DNA of 37,247 nucleotides from positions 1 through 37,247 of the forward strand of contig CAXFAI010000043.1 in NCBI GenBank assembly GCA_964001305.1, in the 5' to 3' direction. This document shows, one piece after another, positions 31,830-37,247 of this stretch. The stretch comes from CAJXMH01 sp964001305. GTDB taxonomy: Bacteria > Bacteroidota > Bacteroidia > Flavobacteriales_E > Vicingaceae. The notes below the pieces were generated by a model. That model was not told where the DNA came from. It saw only the letters and a program-made list of their open reading frames with translations, and made no database searches. Made by a program: the position numbers and the translations under genes. Position 1 is the first letter of the stretch. Each line of letters begins with the position of its first letter.

Positions 31830-32795
31830 TTAGCGACTAACCACGCCTGTTGGAAGTGAGTTTAAATTTTGTGAAAAGTTGTAAGTTGTTGGTGCAAAAG
31901 ATGCATTAGCATCAATCATGCTACTCAAGGGTTTAAGTAAGAATGGCATTGGAGAATTATCAGGAACTGGTTCAATTGAAATGACTGCCATTTTACCTCT
32001 TAAGTCCAGTGGAAAAGTTTGTCCTGCAGGCGCATTATTAAAGAAGTCTTCTCCGGGAATTGGAGGTCCGGCATTGTTTAAAGTGCCAGAGAATTGATTG
32101 CTACCATCAGCCATATCAAAGGATGTAAATGTTCCTGTGGAAATAGGGCCTGCAGAAGTAACTACCCAACCTTCATAGGTCCAACCAGAAGGCAATGTTG
32201 GTAAAGTGAAGCCTGAAGTTGGAGGCATTCCAGGTGTTCCAAACCAAATGCCAAATTGATCATTGCCATTATTCATACCGCTTTCATCGGTTGGTGTTCT
32301 TAAAAAATACTGTCCTGCAGCATTTGAAAAGTCACCAATAGCAGGTGCAACTGCAGTTGATAAGCTAGCCATGTTGTTGGTAAAGTCCCCAGCAATCAAT
32401 TTCTGATCAGAAGGTGCAGGGTCATTATCAGGATTAGGTTCAATAGTTAAAATAAACTTAGTCGCCAGGCTGAGTTGATTTGCATCTATTGCAAAAGATG
32501 TTTTTGACAAGCTTCCATTCGCATCTACACTGAATGTTCCTGTAGAAACTGGAGTTCCATTTACCATTATCCATCCTTCGTATTGGTAATTGGCTCCTAA
32601 GTCTTCTAAACCATTCATGCTTAATGTCAAGTTTGAAGTATTGGTACTTGGATTATTGTTTGTTGGTGTGGTCATGTTATCGTCATCATCATCGTCACTG
32701 CAGGCCACTAAAGTCATAGTTGCCACTAGTCCAAATACAATTGGTTTACCTATCTTTCTGAAGAAAGAAAGTGTGTTTTTTTTCTCTATTTTCAT
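31830..32795 (-). CDS. Lipoprotein with two RskA-like (anti-sigma-K extracytoplasmic) modules
   Basis: 321 residues. Signal with lipobox VACSDDDDDD: Cys at residue 32, followed by a run of Asp, typical of surface-exported or retained Bacteroidota lipoproteins. After a Thr/Asn linker come two copies of a module: YEGWIMVNGTPVSTGTFSV...FILTIEPNPDNDPAPSDQKLIAGDF (about residues 70-140) and YEGWVVTSAGPISTGTFTSF...AVISIEPVPDNSPMPFLLKPL (about 205-285). The YEGW, STGTF and (T/S)IEP-P motifs resemble the C-terminal domain of anti-sigma-K factors (YxxWL...G.f...TxEPxgG). There is no sigma-binding cytosolic domain and no sigma gene beside it, so it is not a functional anti-sigma factor by itself. Confidence 0.8.
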   Translation of the reverse strand: MKIEKKNTLSFFRKIGKPIVFGLVATMTLVACSDDDDDDNMTTPTNNNPSTNTSNLTLSMNGLEDLGANYQYEGWIMVNGTPVSTGTFSVDANGSLSKTSFAIDANQLSLATKFILTIEPNPDNDPAPSDQKLIAGDFTNNMASLSTAVAPAIGDFSNAAGQYFLRTPTDESGMNNGNDQFGIWFGTPGMPPTSGFTLPTLPSGWTYEGWVVTSAGPISTGTFTSFDMADGSNQFSGTLNNAGPPIPGEDFFNNAPAGQTFPLDLRGKMAVISIEPVPDNSPMPFLLKPLSSMIDANASFAPTTYNFSQNLNSLPTGVVSR

Positions 32796-32819
32796 GGGTC
32801 TATAATTTTAAATTCGATT

Positions 32820-32827
32820 CAAAAGTA
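32820..32827 (-). promoter_or_regulatory. -7 element for the RskA-like lipoprotein
   Basis: Minus strand reads TACTTTTG (TAnnTTTG), with a transcript start about 20 bases before ATG 32795. A TTG lies 25 bases further upstream, slightly beyond the usual spacing. Confidence 0.5.
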
Positions 32828-33023
32828 GCGGGCAGTTATTGCTAAAGAATCACAAGGATTTAACATTTTTGTGCCAATTATTGTCTTTCTATTCAGAGGT
32901 TTACATCCAATTGTTTAAGAAAATAGCTATAGTGTAGAAATACAGACTAAATTTAAAAAGCCATAGACTTGTTATACTTCTGTGATATTTTTTTAGTTTT
33001 CTTGTAATGTAATATTTTGGACC

Positions 33024-33728
33024 ATGAAGCACGTATTAGTAATTGAGGATGATGATGAAATATCGCAGCTTCTTGAAATTCATCTTCAAGATTTGGGATG
33101 TAGGGTAAGTCATGCAGCTGATGGAAGAAACGGACTTGCAAAGGCTTTGGAAGAAAAATTTGATTTAGTCATATTAGACATTAGTTTACCGGAGTTAGAT
33201 GGCATAGAAGTTTGTCGTCAATTACGCGCTAAATCGAATATTCCAATAATTATGTTAACGGCTAAATCAGAAGAGATTGATCGGGTTTTAGGTTTAGAAA
33301 TGGGTGCCGATGATTACATCACCAAGCCATTTAGCATTCGTGAATTCATAGCAAGAGTTAAAGCAATATTTCGCAGAACAGAATCAATTCATCAAAGTCC
33401 TAATGATGTTCAAACGGAATCCATTTTGGAGTTTGAAGAGATGAAAATTGATATTGAAAAAAGGAAAGTTATCGTTCGCAATCAAAAAGTTGAACTTTCG
33501 CCAAAGGAATTTGAACTTTTAATTTTAATGGCTTCTAATCCAGGAAAAAGTTACACCCGCTCAAATTTATTGAAATTGGTCTGGGGATATGATTTTAATG
33601 GATATGAACATACCGTAAATTCTCACATCAACCGATTAAGAGCGAAAATAGAAGCCGATATGAATCAACCTACTTACATTTTAACTAATTGGGGAGTTGG
33701 TTATAAATTTAATGAGGAGGTGGTATGA
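33024..33728 (+). CDS. OmpR/PhoB-family response regulator
   Basis: 234 residues, full length. The receiver domain (1-118) has the acidic pocket EDDDE, phospho-acceptor D52 (LVILDISLPELDG), the Thr in IPIIMLTAKSEE and the Lys in YITKPFS. The OmpR-type winged helix (about residues 140-230) shows VELSPKEFELLILMASNPGKSYTRSNLLKLVWGYDFNGYEHTVNSHINRLRAKIE. Its stop overlaps the kinase start (ATGA), so the two form one two-component system. Target genes unknown. No exact TAnnTTTG was found in the 228-base gap upstream, shared with the divergent lipoprotein gene. Confidence 0.95.
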   Translation: MKHVLVIEDDDEISQLLEIHLQDLGCRVSHAADGRNGLAKALEEKFDLVILDISLPELDGIEVCRQLRAKSNIPIIMLTAKSEEIDRVLGLEMGADDYITKPFSIREFIARVKAIFRRTESIHQSPNDVQTESILEFEEMKIDIEKRKVIVRNQKVELSPKEFELLILMASNPGKSYTRSNLLKLVWGYDFNGYEHTVNSHINRLRAKIEADMNQPTYILTNWGVGYKFNEEVV

Positions 33729-35215
33729 AAAATCAAGTTATTACCAATAAGCTAATCGTAAAAGTAGGTCTGGCTTTCTTTTTTTTAATCGTCTTAATGG
33801 CGGCTTCTTTTATATTAACCACTTTTTACTTTACCCAAAAACATTTTCAAGAAGTTTCGCAAAAGCTAAATATTTCGCTAGCCAATCATTTAATTGAAGA
33901 AAAGTTTCAAAATGAATCTCCATTTTTAGAAGATGGAAGCGTTAATAAGTCCTTGTTTGGCGATTTAATGCATGATATGATGGCTGTTAATCGAAGTATT
34001 GAAGTGTATTTATTGAGTGAAGAAGGTGAGGTGTTGTATTCTGTGGTACTTGATCATAGCAATGATAATGCTCCTCTTGAAAAGGTGAGTCTACAACCCA
34101 TTAAACAGTTTATTGAACAAGAGGGGCAGCAATATATTTTGGGTGATGATCCTAGAAATCGCGGAGCTAAGAACATATTTTCGGCTGCTCATTTTGAATC
34201 TGGAGGCAAAGAAGGTTATATCTATATCATTCTTGCTGGACAACAACTTTTAAGTGTTACCAATTCTTTGTGGGGGAGTTATTTTTTGCGACTTAGTACA
34301 GGTTCATTTCTATTAATTAGCTTGTTTGTATTGTTGATTGGGTTTGTTAGTCTTTGGTTTTTAACCAGAAACTTACGTGTTATTTTATATTCCGTAAAGC
34401 GTTTCCAAGAAGGAGACTTGAGTATTCGAATAGAAAATGCTGAACAATCTGACCTATCCATTTTGGCAACTAACTTCAATGAAATGGCTGATACCATTGA
34501 GCAAAATGTTCAAGAGATACAATCCATGGATAAGCTTAGAAGGGAGTTAATTGCCAATATTTCTCATGATTTAAGAACTCCATTAGCCATTTTAAAAGGC
34601 TATGTAGAAACTTTGCAAATGAAAGATGGTGATTTAGCGGAAGAAGAAAAAGAACGGTATCTTCAAATTATAAATCAAAGCTCTGATAAACTTTCTCGCT
34701 TGATCAGCCAATTATTTGAATACAGTAAATTGGAGGCTCAGCAAGTAAAATTGGAAAAAGAGCCCTTTTCTATCTGTGACCTTGCAGCCGACTTGGTGGC
34801 CAATTATAAATTATTGGCAAAGCAAAAGGGAATTAAAATAGCTTTTGATGCTGGAATAAAAGTTCCTTTAGTTTTTGCAGACATCAGTTTGGTAGAAAGA
34901 GCCATTCAGAACTTGATGGATAATGCCTTAAAATTTACCCCTGAGAATGGAACGGTTAGCTTGAAAATCAAATCAAATGATAAAATGGTTTCTATAGTTG
35001 TTTCAGATACTGGTAGAGGTATAAAAAGAGAGGATCAAGAAAAGTTATTCGAACGTTACCGTCAAGCTAAGAAAGGTGACAAACTTGAAGGAGCAGGACT
35101 TGGTCTAGCTATAGTAAAGAAGATCATGGAACTACATGATACCAGTATAGAATTAGTTAGTAAGCCTAATGAAGGAAGTTCTTTCCAGTTTGCCCTGCCC
35201 ACCTATGGTAATTAG
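33725..35215 (+). CDS. Membrane sensor histidine kinase
   Basis: 496 residues. Two membrane segments (about 14-34 and 188-214) flank a periplasmic sensor domain of about 150 residues. HAMP follows (RNLRVILYSVKRFQEGDLSIRIENAEQSDL), then HisKA with H281 in ELIANISHDLRTPLAILKGYVETL and HATPase_c with N-box LMDNALKFTPENG, G1 DTGRGI and G2 GAGLGLAIVKKIMELH. It phosphorylates the upstream regulator. The sensor region (HDMMAVNRSIEVYLLSEEGEVLYS) is PAS/Cache-like, ligand unknown. Confidence 0.95.
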   Translation: MKNQVITNKLIVKVGLAFFFLIVLMAASFILTTFYFTQKHFQEVSQKLNISLANHLIEEKFQNESPFLEDGSVNKSLFGDLMHDMMAVNRSIEVYLLSEEGEVLYSVVLDHSNDNAPLEKVSLQPIKQFIEQEGQQYILGDDPRNRGAKNIFSAAHFESGGKEGYIYIILAGQQLLSVTNSLWGSYFLRLSTGSFLLISLFVLLIGFVSLWFLTRNLRVILYSVKRFQEGDLSIRIENAEQSDLSILATNFNEMADTIEQNVQEIQSMDKLRRELIANISHDLRTPLAILKGYVETLQMKDGDLAEEEKERYLQIINQSSDKLSRLISQLFEYSKLEAQQVKLEKEPFSICDLAADLVANYKLLAKQKGIKIAFDAGIKVPLVFADISLVERAIQNLMDNALKFTPENGTVSLKIKSNDKMVSIVVSDTGRGIKREDQEKLFERYRQAKKGDKLEGAGLGLAIVKKIMELHDTSIELVSKPNEGSSFQFALPTYGN

Positions 35216-35227
35216 CTTTAGTTAAAT

Positions 35228-37183
35228 TTACTTTTTATCAATCAAATTAATGTGTTTGATATTTTTCATAATCTCTATACGATTAATGATCGAATCAATC
35301 AGCGTTTGATACAACTCATCTCCCAAGTATTGGTCTTCTACACCAAAATCAATGTTCGGATTATCATTTACCTCAATTACATAAACTTGATTGTCTACAA
35401 ATTTTAAATCAACACCATAAAGCCCATCGCCAATTAAAGAAGCAGCTTTTAAAGCCGTTTTTAAAATGGGTTCGGGTACTTCTTCTACGGCAAGTGTTTC
35501 GTGCTTGCCCGATTTATCTTCTTCTTGGCTGTTCCAATTGTAAATTTGCCAATGATCTTCAGTCATGTAGTATTTGCATGCATAAAGCGGTTTATTGTCT
35601 AAAATACCAATGCGCCAATCAAATGAAGAATACAAGAATTCCTGACAAATAACCATATCCGTTTTTTTGAAAAGAGAAGTCAATTTTTCTTTCGCTTCTG
35701 CTTTATCGTTCACTTTAATGACACCCAAAGAAAAAGCACTATCTGGTTGCTTTAAAACTGCAGGATATTGAATGTTGTCAAGCAATTTATCTGTGGTCAT
35801 GTTTTTAGTTAAAGCATGGGTATTGGGCGTTCTTATTTTATTCTTTTTAAAAAGTTCGTGCTGGTAAATTTTATTTGAACAACGCAAAATAGACCAAGGA
35901 TCGTCAATGACTACTAAACCTTCGGCGAAAGCAAGGCGTGAAAGTTCATACGTATAATGGTTTACATTTGTGGTTTCACGAATAAAAAGCGCATCAAACT
36001 CTTTTATTTTATGAACATCATTTTTATCAATAAAGTCAACATAAACCCCTTTTTTATTCGCCACTTTTCGAAACTTTTCGAGTGCCTCTTTATTGGAAGG
36101 TGGGTTTTCCTCAAAAGGATTTATCAATATGGCTAGGTCGTATTTGTAGTTGTTTAACTTGGGGAAATTGTACCTTTTCTTGTTAAAATGCTTTTGAGCA
36201 GCCTTGTATAACAATTCTTTTTGATGGCTTTCTAAGTTTTTAAAGCTTAGAACTTTAATGTTTTTGATTATCCATTTTTCAGCTTTCATAAAATGGACTG
36301 TAAACATGGGCACTTCAAAAAGCTGATATAATCTTGCGGCTAGTGTTTTGTATTCTTTTAAAGCGGTTTGACCAAAAAAGAGATCCAATGAAAAACTGTT
36401 TCCATTTTCTCTGCTCAGCATCATGTTTACTTCATCGCTCAATTCTGCGTATAGCGAATGCACCACATGAGCAATTTCTAAATCTTTTATGGTTGAGGTA
36501 CTTGGTATCACTCTTTGCCCACGGGCTGATGCTAAAAGGGAAACATAGTAGCCATAACTTTGGTATTTGTATGAGCTGCAAAAGTTAAAAATGCGAAAGT
36601 TGGCATTGTTCTGATACAAAGGATTGTTGATGTACTCTTTAACCGAAACAATGGTGGCTTTCAATTCATTTTGCTCCCAATGAAAAGGCTGATCAATAAC
36701 AATGAGGTTTTTGCTTGCTTTTTCTTCCATTGCTTCTCCAACTTGCAGCCCCATTTTTATTGCATCTTCTCCTTTTTGGTAATAGTCTTTTAGAGTCTTT
36801 ATAATTCTAAAACCCTTGTTTTTGTACCATTGAATCAATTGTTCATTATTTGCACTTACTTCTAAAGTGATGCTTTTAAACTGCTTTTCTAAAGCAAAGC
36901 TTTTAATGTATGCAATCAATTGATTGCCTAAACCTTGACCTTGATTTTTTAACAAAACTCCAATGGAGTACAAGCGAATCATGTGCTTGTGCTTGAATAA
37001 AACCGTTGCAGCTAAAACATTTTGATTATCATCTTCTAAGATTACTACTTCCTGAAAGGGACTTTTGATACTACGTAGTAGTGTTTGTTTGTTGGACTGT
37101 TGAAAAGGAGGGAAGCTCTCTTTTTCAAGTTGAAGCAGAAACGATAAATCCTGCTGATTGGCCTTACGAAAATTTAATTTCAT
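35228..37183 (-). CDS. GNAT / RimK-like N-terminal (RLAN) / ATP-grasp fusion
   Basis: 651 residues. Residues 1-145 are a GNAT acetyltransferase with the acetyl-CoA loop VLLKNQGQGLGNQLIAYI and the NEQLIQWYKNKGF end. About 155-340 match the RimK-like ATP-grasp N-terminal region (YQSYGYYVSLLASARGQRVIPS...LYAELSDEV). About 440-640 are ATP-grasp: SNKIYQHELFKKNKIRTPNTHAL, YPAVLKQPDSAFSLGVIKV, VICQEFLYSSFDWRIGIL, GLYGVDLKFVDNQVYVIEVNDNPNIDFG (metal-binding E.N.NP). Relatives are predicted to ligate amino acids to peptides and acetylate them. The start ATG overlaps the stop of the upstream gene by ATGA, indicating an operon. Confidence 0.88.
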   Translation of the reverse strand: MKLNFRKANQQDLSFLLQLEKESFPPFQQSNKQTLLRSIKSPFQEVVILEDDNQNVLAATVLFKHKHMIRLYSIGVLLKNQGQGLGNQLIAYIKSFALEKQFKSITLEVSANNEQLIQWYKNKGFRIIKTLKDYYQKGEDAIKMGLQVGEAMEEKASKNLIVIDQPFHWEQNELKATIVSVKEYINNPLYQNNANFRIFNFCSSYKYQSYGYYVSLLASARGQRVIPSTSTIKDLEIAHVVHSLYAELSDEVNMMLSRENGNSFSLDLFFGQTALKEYKTLAARLYQLFEVPMFTVHFMKAEKWIIKNIKVLSFKNLESHQKELLYKAAQKHFNKKRYNFPKLNNYKYDLAILINPFEENPPSNKEALEKFRKVANKKGVYVDFIDKNDVHKIKEFDALFIRETTNVNHYTYELSRLAFAEGLVVIDDPWSILRCSNKIYQHELFKKNKIRTPNTHALTKNMTTDKLLDNIQYPAVLKQPDSAFSLGVIKVNDKAEAKEKLTSLFKKTDMVICQEFLYSSFDWRIGILDNKPLYACKYYMTEDHWQIYNWNSQEEDKSGKHETLAVEEVPEPILKTALKAASLIGDGLYGVDLKFVDNQVYVIEVNDNPNIDFGVEDQYLGDELYQTLIDSIINRIEIMKNIKHINLIDKK

Positions 37184-37245
37184 TCATGTAATTGTATTTC
37201 GATGGGATTTTCAATGTATAGATTGTATAATACCCAAAGGCTAAG
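37180..37245 (-). CDS. 3' end of a gene coupled to the ATP-grasp fusion
   Basis: The last 21 codons of a minus-strand frame, reading SLWVLYNLYIENPIEIQLHE before TGA at 37180-37182. That stop forms an ATGA overlap with the ATG of the GNAT/ATP-grasp gene (37181-37183), the standard coupling signal. The tail looks like two C-terminal beta strands (SLWVLYNL, PIEIQL) as at the end of NTN-hydrolase/C45-peptidase-type proteins, which commonly neighbour such ligases, but 21 residues cannot prove this. The body lies outside the window. Confidence 0.55.
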   Translation of the reverse strand, partial: LSLWVLYNLYIENPIEIQLHE

Positions 37246-37247
37246 CT

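Noticed and set aside
33008..33020. TAATATTTTGG as the -7 element of the two-component operon
   Set aside because: It has three bases between TA and the T-run in place of two or mismatches otherwise, and lies immediately at the ATG; no exact TAnnTTTG was found there.
32953..33141. Small minus-strand gene at the response-regulator promoter
   Set aside because: It overlaps the N-terminal coding region of the regulator and has no recognisable protein features.
37164..37247. Alternative minus-strand open frame ending at TAA 37164-37166
   Set aside because: It overlaps the GNAT start by 20 bases; the frame ending at 37180 gives the canonical ATGA overlap and a more protein-like tail.

Overview
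The window reads as chromosome of a low-GC member of the Bacteroidota, most likely a Flavobacteriales/Cryomorphaceae-type marine or environmental bacterium. Evidence: a very large secreted protein with a C-terminal type IX secretion (T9SS) sorting tail; a FecI/FecR sigma/anti-sigma pair next to a TonB-dependent receptor; Bacteroidota-typical families (DUF4159, THUMP-like/PG_1098 methyltransferase, DUF3667, 2TM domain); many -7 elements of the TAnnTTTG type; and start codons without recognisable Shine-Dalgarno sequences. No tRNA, CRISPR array, transposase, integrase or phage gene was seen. Genes are packed densely, and nearly every gap over 60 bases holds a promoter, a terminator or the RNase P RNA.

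Layout. 1-1.1 kb: 3' end of a Rieske ferredoxin-like gene overlapping a DUF2279-like secreted protein, convergent with a Nudix hydrolase. 1.7-2.6 kb: Smr-domain protein followed at once by RNase P RNA (rnpB), whose predicted promoter sits on the smr stop codon, and a bidirectional terminator. 2.6-7.0 kb (minus): 1446-residue T9SS cargo protein made of alternating jelly-roll/MAM-like and CARDB-like modules. 7.0-9.0 kb: LolD-type ABC ATPase (minus) and sucC (plus). 9.1-11.3 kb: five-gene plus-strand operon (membrane protein, winged-helix regulator, two secreted proteins, 2TM protein), converging on a SAM methyltransferase. 12.2-13.0 kb: secreted protein. 13.0-16.0 kb (minus): operon of a PH-like membrane protein, rsmE, DUF4159 and a THUMP-like methyltransferase. 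16.1-17.4 kb: two orphan envelope proteins. 17.5-19.0 kb: accC. 19.1-19.7 kb: 2OG-Fe(II) oxygenase.

19.7-27.6 kb (minus) is the regulatory centre of the window: lgt, an inositol-monophosphatase, an ECF sigma factor, FecR, an STN-domain surface-repeat protein and a TonB-dependent receptor. Two near-identical elements (AGGGGTA, then TTGTCATACAA at identical spacing) lie just upstream of fecR and of the receptor gene, and nowhere else noticed in the window. They are strong candidates for the promoters read by this sigma factor. This would be a self-contained surface-signalling system in which the sigma gene itself is expressed from the housekeeping lgt operon and only anti-sigma, STN protein and receptor are under sigma control.

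27.7-32.8 kb (minus): a lipoprotein with acetolactate-decarboxylase metal ligands, a YdeI/DUF1801 protein, a very large PLP enzyme of the Cys/Met family, a DUF3667 zinc-ribbon membrane protein, and a lipoprotein with two RskA-like (anti-sigma-K extracytoplasmic) modules. 33.0-35.2 kb: OmpR-type response regulator plus histidine kinase. 35.2-37.2 kb (minus): a GNAT / RimK-like N-terminal / ATP-grasp fusion, a probable peptide-ligase-type enzyme, coupled by an ATGA overlap to a gene that enters the window only as its last 21 codons.
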